This document shows positions 1-11,825 of a DNA stretch of 64,000 bases, in pieces. A model generated the notes under the pieces. That model saw nothing but the letters and a program-made list of their open reading frames with translations, did no database searches and was not told the DNA's origin. This DNA comes from Erythroxylum novogranatense. Its lineage: Eukaryota > Streptophyta > Magnoliopsida > Malpighiales > Erythroxylaceae. Made by a program: the position numbers and the translations under genes. Position 1 is the first letter of the stretch; every line of letters starts with the position of its first letter. The stretch covers positions 29,529,005-29,593,004 of the forward strand of contig CM057224.1 of NCBI GenBank assembly GCA_029891385.1, written 5' to 3'.

Positions 1-1719
1 CATTCCTTCGTTCACCAACAGATCGAAGACATGTTTATGCAACATTTGGGGCGGGACATGGAGCTCGAGGGAATCAAGCTCGTGGCGACCAAACCGATAA
101 CCCCAATCCACCAGAGCCTAATACCCACATGGGTCATCCACCATCTAACCCATTCACGATAGACCCAAGCACCAATCCTGAAACTGACTCAACCCCTCAT
201 CCCAACCAACTGTGGAACAAGGATAGATTACCGAGGAAGCTGGAGTTACCGGTCTTTAATGGAGTCGATCCGGATGCATGGGTTTTTCAAGAACGATATT
301 TTACATCGAATGAGTTGACGAGGCGGAAAAATCGAAGTCTGGAATTTGTTTTGAAGGAGAAGCCCAGGCTTGGTTGAGGTTTGAAGAACGAACCACCACC
401 TTCACGACCTGGTATCAGCTGAAGACGCAGCTGCTTCAGCGTTTCTTGGGACCAGCCTATGGGACAATATTGCATCGTTTGTTTGCGTTAAAAAGGTTGG
501 GTCTCATTCTGAATTTCGGCACACTTTGAATTATTAGCGACTTGATGGGCCAATGGATGAGGCCACACTATCTGCTATTTTTGTTAATGTGCTGACGGAG
601 TAAGTGAGGGCTGAACTCCTTTTATTGAGTCCGAAAGACTTGAAAGAAACCATGGATGTGGCCACCCGAATTGAAACTAAGAATGATCTACTGCAGCCAA
701 ATCACAACCCGAGAGGGCTCCCTTCATATCCAACCAAAACTGAGTTTAAAACGGTTTCTTGGACCACTTCCAAGAACTCAAACCCAAATTCACCCAATTC
801 CCAAACCAACACCCTCCCGCTTCAAAGAATCGAGTTCACCTTTTCAAACACAACCATCCCAAATCAAAATACCAAAACCACCACCACTAATTCCAGCCCT
901 TTAGGGACTCGATTCAAAAGGTTGACAGCAGCTGAAGCTCAGGGTAGGAGAGAAAAGGGCCTCTGTTATCGTTGTGATGAACGATGGCATATAGGGCACA
1001 AGTGCAGAAATCGCGAACTCCATGTGATCCTGGTAAGTGAGGAATCTGATTTGGGGGAAGTTCGATTACCTTCTGATGACGATGAGTTGAATTCGTTGGA
1101 GGGGGTAGAGTTATCAATTAATTCGGTGGTGGGGCTTTCGGAGCCACGTACACTGCGACTGAAAGGACAAGTGATGGAGGAAACGGTTGTGGTTTTAATC
1201 GACTGTGGAGCGACTCATAACTTCATCGCTCAGGCCTTGGTAAAGAAATTAGGGATCCCGGTTTACGACACAGCAAATTACGGGGTTGTTGTGGGGAATG
1301 GGCAACAAATGCGTGGTCATGGCATCTGCAAACAAGTGGTATTGGAAATGCAGGGTATGACGGTAGTAGAAGACTACCTTCCCATTCCGATGCAGAGTTC
1401 TGACTTGATTCTTGGGATTAAGTGGCTAGCAACGTTAGGCATCACGAAAGCTGACTGGAAACGTTTGACAATGTCATTTGAACTGGAGGGACAACAGATT
1501 ACACTCAGAGGGGACCCTAGCCTCTGTAAGTCGCTAGTTTCATTAAAAACAATGCTAAAGGCGATCCAAGAGGAGAAGGAGGGTGTGATGGTGGAATTTT
1601 GTAATTTGGAAGTGGGAAACATGGAGGAAAATGGCATAGATGTGTTACCAGAAATGAAGGAAGTGTTAGGAGAATTTGCAGACGTTTTCCAGGCTGCTCA
1701 CAACCTACCCCATTCATGA
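1..1719 (+). pseudogene. Chromovirus gag-protease relic
   Basis: Gag would form the particle, and the aspartic protease would cut the polyprotein. The retrotransposon gag domain is readable from about 129 to 600 but shifts frame near 280-370 and has a stop at about 601. From 604 one frame runs to 1719. It carries a CCHC zinc knuckle near 961-1005 (CYRC, then H and C at the normal CX2CX4HX4C spacing). The protease active site at about 1195-1224 reads LIDCGATHNF, where the family has D-S/T-G, so the usual Ser/Thr after the catalytic Asp is Cys. The frame break near 1700 separates this part from RT. It is a decayed polyprotein rather than a host gene. Confidence 0.9.
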
Positions 1720-4524
1720 GCACAACCACTCCATTTTACTTAAAGAAGGATCGTCGCCGGTTAATGTGCGTCCGTATCATTACCCTCACATTCAGAAAAA
1801 TGAGATTGAGAGACTGTTAGCAGAAATGCTTGAAGCAGGTATCATTAGACCAAGTGTGAGTCCATTCTCTAGTCCCGTACTGTTGGTAAAAAAGAAAGAT
1901 GGGAGTTGGCGGTTTTGTGTGGACTACCGAGCCCTCAACAAGGTAACCATACCAGATCGTTTCCCAATCCCAAATATTGACGAGTTGCTGGATGAGTTAC
2001 ATAGGGCGAGAATATTCACAAAGCTGGATTTGAAGTCGGGGTATCACCAAATTCGCCTAGAGCCACAAGATGTGCATAAAACGGCGTTCCGCACTCACAT
2101 GGGACATTACGAGTTTCTTGTGATGCCGTTTGGACTCACAAACGCCCCAGCCACTTTTCAAACTTTAATGAATTCTATCTTTAAAGGGTTATTGAGGAGG
2201 TATGTCTTGGTTTTCTTTGATGATATCCTAATCTATAGCTGCAATAGGGCAGAACATTTGAACCATGTTCGCGAGGTCTTGAACATTCTGCGACGAAACC
2301 ATTGTGGGTGAACAAAAGAAGTGCGCTTTCGCTAAAGACCAACTGGAATATTTGGGACACCTCATATCACCAAGGGGTTATGGCGGATCTGATAAATTGA
2401 GGGTGATGAAAGGCGGCGGTCTTAGAGAATCCGAAGGAGTTGAGGGAATTTTTAGGGCTGACTGGCTATTATCGGCGGTTCGTTCGTGACTATGGCAAAA
2501 TCGCGCTCCTTTAACCAAGCTCTTGAGGAAGAACTCTTTGTATGGAATGAAGAAGCCTCGGCGTGATGATCAATTAAAGGAAGCTATGCGAAAAGTTCCG
2601 TCTTGTCACTTCCATTTTAGCAAAGAATTTATTCTGGAAACGGACGCGTCAGGATGCGGGTTAGGGGTGGTACTGATGCAAAATGGACGACCTATCGCTT
2701 TTCTTAGTCACGCTTTGAATGGCAGAGCTCGGCTAAAGTCAGTATACGAAAGGGAGCTCATGGCAATTGTCTTTGCGGTTCAAAAATGGCGACATTACCT
2801 TTTAGGGAGGCATTTTGTGGTAAGAACAGATCAAAGGAGCTTGAAGTTCTTATTGGAACAACGGTTAGTAGCTCCGGACTGTCAGCGTTGGATGGCTAAA
2901 TTGATGGGATTTTATTTTGACATTTTGTACAAACCGGGTAGAGAAAATGTTGCTGCTGATGCGTTATCTCGAATCCCTTTTCATGTGGAACTTCATCATG
3001 TTACTAGGGCTACCGTAGTGGATTGGAAGGAGGTGGCGAAACTTGTTAGTTCTGATGCACATCTGGCTGAAATTATGCAGAAGTTGAGTAGGGACCCAGC
3101 GGCCAAACCGGGTTGGACAGTATGCAATGGCCTGGTCTATTATTTGGGAAGAGTGGTGATTCCTAATGATTCAACCTTGAGGCAACGACTATTGAATGAA
3201 TTTCATTGCACTCCGATTGGGGGTCATGGGGGTTTTCTCAAAACATATAAACTGCTCATCAAGGAGTTGTTTTGGGAAGGCATGAAAATCGATGTCAAAA
3301 ATTTTGTGGCTAGCTGTCCCATTTGCCAGCAGATGAAGTACGAAACTCTTTCCCCAGCAGGTTTGTTACATCCTCTACCCATTCCTCATGCTATTTGGGA
3401 AGACCTTAGTATGGATTTTATTGAGGGTTTGCCTAAATCTCACGGTTATGATACGGTGCTAGTGGTTGTGGACCGTTTAAGCAAATACTGTCACTTCATC
3501 GCTCTCAAACATCCCTTCACGGCTAAGAAGGTGGCTGAAGAGTTCATCAGTGGGGTGGTTCGTTTGCATGGTTTCCCACAATCCATAGTGTCTGACCGCG
3601 ACAAAATATTTATGAGTCATTTTTGGACTGAGCTCTTTAGGTTGCAGCGCACTCAATTGAATCGTAGCACCGCCTATCATCCTCAAAGTGATGGGCAAAG
3701 CGAAGTTGTTAATCGGAGCTTAGAAACTTATCTTCGTTGCTTTGTGCAATCTAAACCGCAGGAGTGGGTATCATGGCTGGCCTTGGGCCGAGTATTGGTT
3801 TAATACTTCATATCACTCTACGACACATACCACACCTTTTAAGATTGTTTATGGGAGGGATCCTCCACCTCTCTTGCGATATGAAGCTTCCGGGTCCACT
3901 GCCAACTTTGACTTGGAGAAATCTTTACAGCAGAGGGACGCAGTCTTGACTGAGTTGAAGGATCAATTGTGCTTTGCCCAGAACTATATGAAGCAGAAAG
4001 TTGACGGACATCGTAGGGGGATCGAATTTCAGGTGGGGGACATGGTGTTTTTGAAACTGCAGCCCTATCGGATGCGTTCGTTAGCTCGGAAGGTTAATGA
4101 AAAATTATCCCCACGTTTCTTCGGTCCTTTTAAAGTATTACAGCGTGTTGGTCCGGTGGCCTATAAGTTGGAATTGCCTCCAACAGCTGCTATCCACCCC
4201 GTCTTCCATGTGTCGCAACTGAAACGCGTTGTCGGCAACTTGGATGCAGTGCAACCGTTACCCCCCTCTTTGACTGAAGGCTTGGAATGGTTGGTGGAAC
4301 CAGCTACTGTGAAGGGGGTGCGTCAGGGAACTCAAGGCATGGAAGTGCTGATCTCATGGAAAAATTTGCTTGACTTTGAAGCAACCTGGGAGTTAGCTAG
4401 CGAGATTCAGCAGCAGTTTCCCACCTTCCACCTTGAGGACAAGGTGAATTTAAAAGGGGGGAGTATTGATAAGCTATTGGTCTATAGGAGAAGGAGAGGC
4501 AAAATGGGTGACCCAGGGCAGTAA
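1676..4524 (+). pseudogene. Chromovirus RT-RNase H-integrase-chromodomain relic
   Basis: RT is at 1800-2480. It includes [16 protein letters not shown] and the catalytic FFDD at about 2212-2224, then breaks near 2311 and 2489. RNase H begins at ETDASG near 2637 and ends at ADALSR near 2970. The integrase HHCC finger is at about 3200-3330. The catalytic core shows MDFIEGL (about 3412), SDRD (about 3590) and QSEVVNRSLE (about 3697), so the D, D, E residues are present. A frame break falls near 3790. The chromodomain lies at about 4290-4420 (EVLISWKNLLDFEATWE). The last frame reads past the polypurine tract and stops inside the LTR at 4524, so this frame and the LTR overlap by 58 bases. Confidence 0.92.
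4431..4466 (+). promoter_or_regulatory. AGGA-loop hairpin and polypurine tract of chromovirus
   Basis: CCTTG-AGGA-CAAGG at 4431-4444 can fold as a 5-bp stem with an AGGA loop. It is followed by the purine run AAAAGGGGGGAG at 4452-4463, which would prime plus-strand DNA synthesis at the LTR start (4467). The same loop recurs at the same place in four other Ty3 elements of this window. Confidence 0.7.
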
Positions 4525-4921
4525 CGGACCTGTCATTTTGGCTCTTTAGTAGTACCTGCAGTATCAGTGTGCGTTTTGCGTTTGTTGCAATTGTTAGGGG
4601 TGCGTTTGTTGCAGTCGTTATGATGAGTTGCTTTTGCGTAGGCATAAGGTGTAAGGCTACTGCCATGTCATCTTTGTGAGAGGAGTCCATTACTTTAAGT
4701 CATATATATATATATATACTCGAGGGAAGAAAAGGGCAGATAGACACTTCTTATTTTGGGGGTCTCTGTAGAGAACAATAGAGGTTCACAGCTCCTCATA
4801 AGCGCTGTTGGGTTGTATCGGTGACATTTGCACTATTAATCAACTTCTATAGATCTATCATTTTCTTCTCCATTGCTTCTCTATTTACTGTATTTGGTTG
4901 AATCTATCGAGAGTCATATCA
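4467..4921 (+). repeat. 3' LTR of chromovirus
   Basis: It begins TGATAAGC directly after the polypurine tract and ends GTCATATCA, giving canonical TG...CA ends and 455 bp. A TATA stretch lies at 4702-4718. The five bases after the LTR are GTTGA, but the matching 5' target duplication lies outside the window. Confidence 0.85.
4702..4718 (+). promoter_or_regulatory. TATA box candidate in chromovirus LTR
   Basis: An alternating (AT)n tract is followed by CTCGAGGG, about 236 bp into the LTR. This is the usual place for the U3 promoter of a short LTR. Being a dinucleotide repeat, it could also be a simple microsatellite. Confidence 0.5.
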
Positions 4922-4976
4922 GTTGACTATCATCTAATTTAAATTTCAGTTGGCATTAATTGTTAATGTGAAACAG

Positions 4977-5297
4977 ATACCTCCAACAAGACCCAAATCA
5001 CCGAAGCTAGGTCGAAGGAAGAGCTCTTTCCGGTCAGACACTGAAGGCATCAATTGTCAGACCATTCGACCAGGTAGGCTAAGTTTGGATGAGAAAGTGT
5101 CTCAGGAGAATCCTACCAAAGGTCTTTCACCTGTTCCTTTCAAGAAGCCACAGCGAAAGTCCCTCCCGAAACTGCCTTCTGAAAAGATAACTTTATCCAA
5201 CGTGACAAATGCAACAAAAGAAGACAATATGAAGTTTTCCAATGAGGCAAATCAGGAAGCCATTATCCCTCCAGGGGAAGAGACAGTTCCCAGTTGA
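4977..5297 (+). CDS. WVD2-like (WDL) TPX2-domain protein, terminal exon
   Basis: The exon encodes IPPTRPKSPKLGRRKS, the end of the TPX2 C-terminal microtubule-binding domain as found in plant WVD2/WDL proteins. A basic Ser/Pro/Lys-rich tail with KKPQRKSLPKLPSEK follows, and a TGA stop ends at 5297. These proteins bind cortical microtubules and influence anisotropic cell growth. I place the 3' splice site at the CAG ending at 4976. An alternative acceptor ends at 4949 and would add nine in-frame residues. There is no plausible start Met, and upstream exons must lie left of the window beyond the chromovirus. The exon is open and shows no decay, so the gene may be functional if the intron still splices. 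Confidence 0.8.
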   Translation: MPPTRPKSPKLGRRKSSFRSDTEGINCQTIRPGRLSLDEKVSQENPTKGLSPVPFKKPQRKSLPKLPSEKITLSNVTNATKEDNMKFSNEANQEAIIPPGEETVPS

Positions 5298-5990
5298 AAT
5301 CCAGCCCCAAACTTGTGGGGAGCAAGTGGTTCTAGGACAAACGCAATTCACGATGGTGCAACTGTAGCGTTGGAGCAGTAAACACAGTAGTAATAAGATT
5401 GAAGTGTTGAATATGCAGAGACCTCAAAACCCATGCGCATAAAGTACCGCTACATAAGTTTTTTTTCCAGACAAACAAGGCGTGTGGATTTTGCATTATT
5501 CGTTTTGTTATGTTCGTGGATAACCAGTTCCAATTGTTGATTTGCAATTGGCATGCCTTCGTTTGTTGTTTGGAAAGTTATTCACTTAAAGCATGAATTG
5601 TTTGCCTGCATACTGGAAATATTTTCCATGGTTTTGGAGAAATCCGCTGCTGGATAGGTGGTCAAGGTTAAGATAGGGGTCATCGACCCACTTATATTGC
5701 ACAATTGGAATTGGTGAAGGTTAGTTTTGTTGTTATAACTGTATGGTCTGTTTGTTTAGTATAATCCTTGTTGTAATTTACTCAATACGATTAGCTTTCC
5801 TTTCATTTTTTTAATCTTTATATTCCATGTAATATCAATTTCATTCCATTGCCAATATGTTCCAGGCAGAAGCGATGGGTAACAAACGGTCATCTGGTTC
5901 TTGTATAGTTCGTCTTACTCTTAGATAATCTTTATCCTATAAAATAATTATAAATCAGTCTAATTAACAAAACGCAAAACTTTCCAATAT
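5298..5990 (+). other. 3' UTR and downstream flank of the WDL gene
   Basis: This AT-rich sequence has no long open frame and no similarity to the retroelements elsewhere in the window. T-rich stretches near 5740-5840 would suit a plant 3' UTR and polyadenylation region. No exact poly(A) site can be fixed from sequence alone. Confidence 0.5.
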
Positions 5991-6399
5991 GTTGATCATA
6001 AGTAAAGATAAGAACATAAGGGAGCTAAGAGTGTCTTTTCTCTAGCTTCATTGCCTACCTTATCTCCTTCACGTCTCCTGCTTATCTTTGTTTTGTCTGA
6101 CGGGGGTAAAATGTTAGCAAGTAAGCCCAGCTCTCTTCTCTTTACCCATCTTTTGCTTGAAAAACTGTCAGTTTTCACCTTCCCTCCTCCCCTGAACTCC
6201 AATCGAAGAGTAGCTCATTCCTCAGGCGCTACCTCATATGAGTCTACGAAGCTTGTATGGAATAAATTTGTAGGTGGTGCATGGAATAAAGTAGTTGGCG
6301 ACCCAGATTCTTTTCGCAAGTTGAGATATATATTTACTGAGGGTGGTGCCCCTATTGCCCCTTCACTCAGGTACTGTATTTAGTAAGTTGGTTCATCGA

Positions 6400-6840
6400 T
6401 AAGAGGCTTGCTTTTTTACCGAACCGGTGGGATGATGCAAATTGGAAGAAGTTTGGGCTAATTAATTCTCTAATCAGTAAAGATGAATTCTTCATCTTTG
6501 GGTTTAACTTGAGGAGATGGCACCGCAAGCCGTGGACTTTGGTCTTTATCATATCCAATGCAGGTCACTTTTTCTCAAAGGACAGCAACTTGGTGACCTA
6601 AAAGCCACCCCCCTGTGTGTGAACTTTTGTCGAATCCCTTTAGAATATTGATTTATCTTTTGAGCTCCTTCGGGATTCCCATAGGCTTGGATGATAACAC
6701 AAACAAATGTAAGGAGAATTCGCTTTCCGCAAGTGTGCATTGAAATTGAACTGGAAAGATGTCTCCCAGATTCTTTGAGGGTTTCGTGATACAACGGCAA
6801 TGGTGAGTTGGAAGAGGATACAATCAAGTTGTCTTATCCT
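6400..6840 (+). pseudogene. LINE ORF1 relic (DUF4283-like RNA-binding protein)
   Basis: Reading across frames, FIFGFNLRRWHRK near 6490 recalls the DUF4283 core. A PLEYW-like stretch is followed by GIPIGLDDNTNK and VCIEIELE near 6670-6760, which recalls the usual IGKPL..D..T and ARVCVEI motifs of plant LINE ORF1. The protein would bind LINE RNA. Several frameshifts and stops break it. A more 5' open stretch at 6187-6383 may belong to the same ORF1 but matches nothing I recognise. Confidence 0.55.
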
Positions 6841-7284
6841 TAGAAGCCTCTAAAGAAGGGAATGTTGAGGATAGGGAGACCACAAAACCAAAAACCTCTA
6901 TATTAGGAAGATAATAATCCTCCTGGAAAGGATGTTGCGCCTCAAAACACAAGAACAACATGTGCCATCTGAGGTGAGCATCTACACTAACAAGTCAGGC
7001 ACATTGGTAGAAGCCTAGGGAAGTCCTCAAGTACAAGGTGGTAAGGCAAAGCTTCAAAATGGCCCCGTTGAAAAGGTGAGCCTTGAGGACTCTAATAAAA
7101 CCAAACAAAAAGAGATTGAGTTGAATTATCTGATTCCCAAAGGGAAACTACAGGGAGCCTGGAGGTTGAGGTAGTTGTTCCCAATGTTATTTTTTGGAGT
7201 CCTCAAGATGATAATTCTCAACAGGAGATACGTGGTTTGGACCCTAGTCTTAGTAGTCACAAGACTAGAAGGAAGAGGGGCAAG

Positions 7285-10200
7285 AATAAACCATAATGAT
7301 GAAATTTTTAGTATAGAATATAAGGGGCTTAAACTATCCCAATAAATAGATGACTCTAAAAGACCTCCTTTGTTTTAAGATACCATGTTTTATTGCTCAT
7401 AGAGACCAAAATAAAGGAGGATTTTATAAAAAAGGCCTCTAGTTCTTACAAAAGGAATGGATGTCCCTCATCAATCTTGCAAACCACTGTGATGTTAGAG
7501 TTATTGTGTCTTCTTATCCATCAATTCTCCAATTGGTAAGCTGGTGTTCCTATGATCAATACATCATTATGAGATGGTGCAAAAGCAATCAAATTCCCCT
7601 ATATCCATAACTATAATATATGTAGCAAATCAAGAATTCTGAAAGAATAACCTATAAAGTGACGTGAGGAGTCCTAGAGCAAGCATCAAAACCTCTTCGA
7701 TGCTAGTAGGGGACTATAATTGCACCCTTTCCCCTTGAAATCTCAAAGAAATTTGAGGAGTGTACAAGCTAGATTTCATGAGCTATTAAACTTAACTTTT
7801 ATTCTAATCTTTGTAGATCTCAAATATATTAGTGCTTATTTTACCTGGAGTAATAGATAAAGTGGGAACAAATTCATATGTAGGAAACTGGATAGCTGTT
7901 TGGTTAACAGATCCTGGATCAGATCCTTGCCATTTAGCCAAGCTCACTTTGGAAACGGTTTGGTCTTTGACCATTCCATAATAGAAATAGAGATCAAACA
8001 TGGGAGTGAATATGAACTATTCAGGATCCTATGCTTACAAGTGTGCCCAGATGCTAAAAGACATCAGATTAGGATGCAAAGTCTCACTTTGGAAATAGTT
8101 TGGTCTTTGACCATTCCCTAATAGAAATAGAGATCAAACATGGGAATGAATATGAATTATTCAGGATCCTATGCTTACAAGTGTGTCCAGATGCTAAATG
8201 ACATTAGATTAGGATGTAAAGTTCTACTTAAATCTAGTTATGACCCCTACTACTGGATAAAACAATGGCTTTTAATCACCTCAATAGGATTCATAAAGCC
8301 CTTGCCATTTGATGAAAGCTGGTGAAACTGAAGCCTTGAAGAAGTATCAATCTGCCTTAGTAAGTTGCAACTCTTAGTTAAAAATGCATTTAACCCTCAA
8401 CACATCCCTTCTCTGATTAAGTCACTCCAGATGCAATCAAGGCTATCTCTTTCCCTTCCATCCTAACAAATCTCTTAACTAGATGGCTTTAATGTAAAAT
8501 TTTTCCAGTCCACTTGGGAGCTAATTGGCACAATGGTAATTAATGCAGTATAGGAATTCTTCAAAACTAGTAAGCTTGTTTTAGAGCTTAACAAAACTTA
8601 TAATTTTTTTATTCCTAAAGTTCTCAATTCTTCTACTGTTAGTGAGTTTAGGCGTATTGCTTGTTGTAATATTCTTTACAAGTTAATCTACATGATCATA
8701 ACCAACAAATTGATGAAGATTCTTCCTGACTTCATTAACCCATGCTAAGGGGCTTTTGTGAAGGAACATTGGAGATAATAGTAGCCTTACTTATGAGTTA
8801 TTTAAGGGACATGAATCCAACAAAGTAATAATAAGCTATAGAAATGCAGTTAGACTTCATTAGGGCCTTTGATTCACTCAATTGGGAATGCATATTGAGC
8901 TCCATGTAGGTGATTAAATACCTTATCAGGTTCATAAACTAGATTTAAGCATATATATAGTTTCCTATTCTTTCATAGTTTATGGTAAACCCTCAAACAT
9001 CTTCAAAGTAGCTCAAATCCTGAGGTGAGGTGATGCCTTGTCTTTATATCTGTTCACAATTGCAATCGAGATGTTAACCAAGTTAATAAATAATAATATA
9101 TATAGAGCTCTAACATTCAAATTCCACTATAGATGTCACAAGTTCCAGCTCTCCCAACTAGCCATTTTAAATGATCTTTTGTAACTATATGGAGTTGATC
9201 AAAACTCAATCAATCTCTTGATGAAGTCTCTCGACATATTTAAAGGGCTACAGGGTTTAAGATTCAACACTTACTTCTCAACTCCCTTCCATAGCAATGC
9301 TTAGTTATATTCGTTCTCCCTAGGGATAAAGCTCAAGTAGCTTTAACTTAAATACTTAGAGGTTCCCATTTTAGCTAATAAGTTGACCATAGTGAATTGC
9401 TCTCCACTCTTTAGCTTTATAGGGAAGGCTCCACTTATAGTGCAATTGTTCATTGTCTTATAGTGGGAGGCTCTAACTTGCAATATCAGTACGTAATAAT
9501 CTATCTGTGTACTAGTGCTCCCACTTAGAAATTCTTAAAGGCGTTGTGAAGAAAATTGATAAGAACATAAGGGATTTCATATGGAATAGATGCAATAGTA
9601 ATTTCAAAATCATTAAAGTGAAGTGGAGCACTATTTCCCTTTTAAGTTAAATGGAGGTCTTGATTTATCCTTAGTTAAAAAGATGTCCAGTGTTCATTGG
9701 CCAAAAAATTATGGAAACTTTATGTATACAAGGAAAAAATAAGGTGGATTCACACTTACCAACCAAAGCGTCTAGATAGTTGGTATCAAACCTGCCTACT
9801 CTTACACCCTTTAGCAAATTATACTCACTAAAAGATTGATACAGAACCATTTTAAGCAGAAAATTGGAAATGGTAAGGGTATTGACTTTTGGTCTAATAA
9901 TTGGCATAGACTAGGCCTAGTATTAAACTTAAAGAATTCAACATGCTTAAATCAATTATTCCTATCAATACTAAGGATAAAGACATCTGGGAGAATTTCC
10001 AAACAATACCCAAGATACATGCACCCCAAGTCGTGTGTAATGGACTTTATATAGCTCAATGAAATTTTGCAACTCCTCTTACAAGAAGCTTTTAATGAGA
10101 TCACGTCTAGTAATCTAAACTTAAAACCTCCTATAGGAGCCCTACATTTCCCCTTCCCACTCATTTATACTCTAGCTAGTAGGCTCCTCGAAACTTGGTA

Positions 10201-10380
10201 CAAGATACAAGATTAAGTTCCTAATAGACAATTTTGTGTGCTCACTCAGTGGCTATGAGCAGGAAATTCATAACTACTTATTTTTCAAATATTCTTCTTA
10301 TAACACTTTTGCATCTATCTCCTTCTCCTAGTTGACCTCACATATTCCTATACAAATTGGCCTAACATCATTCGATGGAC
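7285..10380 (+). pseudogene. LINE ORF2 relic (endonuclease and reverse transcriptase)
   Basis: The start reads MKFLV-stop-NIRGLN near 7295, equivalent to the M..WNVRGLN opening of plant L1 endonucleases. The RT region shows FIPKV.NSS.VSEFRRIACCNILYK near 8600-8680, LDFIRAFDSLNWE near 8850, and DALSLYLFTIAIEML near 9035. Where the catalytic FADD should be (about 9170), the text reads ILND, so the active site is lost. A C-terminal stretch near 10265 still resembles the plant L1 tail (NYLFFKYSS). Stops and frameshifts occur every few dozen codons. Confidence 0.75.
7943..8222 (+). repeat. 140-bp tandem duplication inside LINE ORF2
   Basis: The segment at 7943-8082 is repeated at 8083-8222 with a handful of substitutions. 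The period of 140 is not a multiple of three, so the duplication itself shifts the frame of the endonuclease region. Confidence 0.85.
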
Positions 10381-10381
10381 T

Positions 10382-10386
10382 GTTGA
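10382..10386. repeat. Target site duplication of element A (left), GTTGA
   Basis: It is identical to 43471-43475, just outside the right LTR. This proves that the two distant LTRs belong to one insertion. Confidence 0.9.
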
Positions 10387-10773
10387 TGTTGGACCCCGCT
10401 ACTGGAGCCCAACATCGGACATGAGAGCGTGGCGTGAAACATGCTAATGATACATTTTAAGGAAAAGACCTGTGGAAGATTTATGGGCCTACTGGAAAAC
10501 AAACTTGAAACCTGCTTTCATGTGACTTAAACAAACATATCCAAAATTCATGCTCCAAAAGACGAGTTTCATAAAGCTTTAAGAATACCTCAAACCAAAT
10601 TACAACTTTGAGTTCAAGAGCCAAAAGTACAAAATACTCTTGAACCAATAATACTTGAAATGAAACTAAAGTCTTGACTTCCAAAAAATATAACATTGAA
10701 ACGAAACAAACATAACAAAATGAAACTAGAGTGCTGCCGTAACTCGTGACTCACTCGATCTCTTGCTCGTCAC

Positions 10774-10812
10774 CTGAATGGGGGAGATTAGAGGGGGTGA
10801 GCTATAAAGCTC
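10774..10812 (-). promoter_or_regulatory. GAG...CTC hairpin with splice-acceptor-like tract in LTR-A
   Basis: On the minus strand GAGCT-TTAT-AGCTC is followed by ACCCCCTC, a pyrimidine-rich stretch and CAGGTG. The module lies about 390-425 bp from the LTR 3' end. The same arrangement, with different but still paired stem bases, occurs in N1, N2 and the LARD. A role as a 3' splice site or RNA structural element is inferred. Confidence 0.5.
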
Positions 10813-11737
10813 GTGGGAACATATTTATAATATAGCAATAAGCAAAAGTAATAAAAAATTTCTCATTGCCGTGATACTTGTTGAAATCATAGTCATTGAT
10901 CATGTATAGGTCATTGTCTTGAAAAATGCTTGATTCTTGAACAATTCATGATGCATGACACATAACAAATCATAACACATAATATAACATAATGGTTTGG
11001 GTTGTCCCTGGTTCGTGACGTACTACACATGTCATCGAAATGTTGATGTGTAGACGTAGTTTCGTGAGAGAATCCTTGTGAGAAACCCCGTACCCGCGGT
11101 CGGGCGGAGAGAAGCCTTTTAGTGAGTCAATGTGCACTTGACTATTCGTGAGGGACACCGCAAACCCACATAAATATGCATGATTCATGTTCTTGTAAAC
11201 TTGTTTGCCAAACTGGCACTTGCTTTTCATATATTCGTAAAACATGATTTCATGTACTTGTATTCATGAAAGGAGAACACCCCTTTGTAAAAATCTTGGT
11301 AATGATCATGAATGCAAATCACATAGCAGAATATAATCATTCATAATAATATGTAATGCAATCGTGGATGATGCAATTCAAATGCATTAATTCTTTCTTG
11401 ATTTGAACTAAACAATGAGTGACTTATTTACTTTATTATAAACAAGAACCCACCTGATTTCCTTGCTTGTTCTTGCCTAGGAATGAGTTTCCTCTTGAGC
11501 CTCTTGATCTCCTAAAATAAGAACCAAAATCCCATTTAATAAATCATGCTGAAACAATATTTCCATTCTTAACTTCCATCCAAAATTTCATATTCTTAGA
11601 AACTGATTCAGAACTTTATCACTTCCCAAAACTTGTAGATCTATGTCTCTAGTTTACAACGCCTAAAAAATAACCCTAAAAGGACTTCTGTAGCAAAAGA
11701 TATGATCAAAACACTAAAAACCAACTCTGTTGGAAAA

Positions 11738-11825
11738 AGCGCTTCATCATGACGAGGCTCGCTGTCATGACGAGCGCTTCTTGACTGGCATGTTGGCGGC
11801 GTCTTCACGCGCGTCATGACGTCTT
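11738..11825 (-). repeat. CpG/CATG-rich cassette in LTR-A
   Basis: It contains repeated GTCATGACG palindromes. The allelic position in LTR-B (42641-42830) is about twice as long and built from GTCGCGACG instead, although the flanks are nearly identical. Confidence 0.7.

Larger units (their letters stand above)
1..4921 (+). mobile_element. Ty3 chromovirus, 3' part (5' LTR outside window)
   Basis: Gag, protease, RT, RNase H, integrase and a chromodomain appear in that order on the + strand, followed by a polypurine tract and one TG...CA LTR of 455 bp. This is Ty3 order, and the C-terminal chromodomain places it among chromoviruses. The short LTR suggests a Reina- or Galadriel-like clade, which I cannot settle. 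The coding frame is broken many times, so the copy is probably inactive. The 5' LTR lies left of the window. The element sits immediately upstream of the last exon of a WDL gene, so it is probably inside an intron of that gene. Confidence 0.93.
5991..10380 (+). mobile_element. Degenerate plant L1-type LINE
   Basis: An ORF1 relic (DUF4283-like) is followed by an ORF2 relic (endonuclease then reverse transcriptase) in plant L1 order. Stops and frameshifts are frequent throughout, so the copy is old. The 5' boundary is uncertain: text between about 5990 and 6400 may be LINE leader or host flank. There is no poly(A) tail because the sequence runs straight into an LTR at 10381, so the 3' end is probably displaced by that insertion. 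Confidence 0.75.

Noticed and set aside
4922..4926. GTTGA after the chromovirus LTR equals the GTTGA target duplication of element A
   Set aside because: A 5-bp match is expected by chance; the two elements are unrelated and lie in different contexts.
5332..5547. 71-codon minus-strand frame behind the WDL exon
   Set aside because: No recognisable domain; it lies antisense in the presumed 3' UTR and is short enough to be chance.
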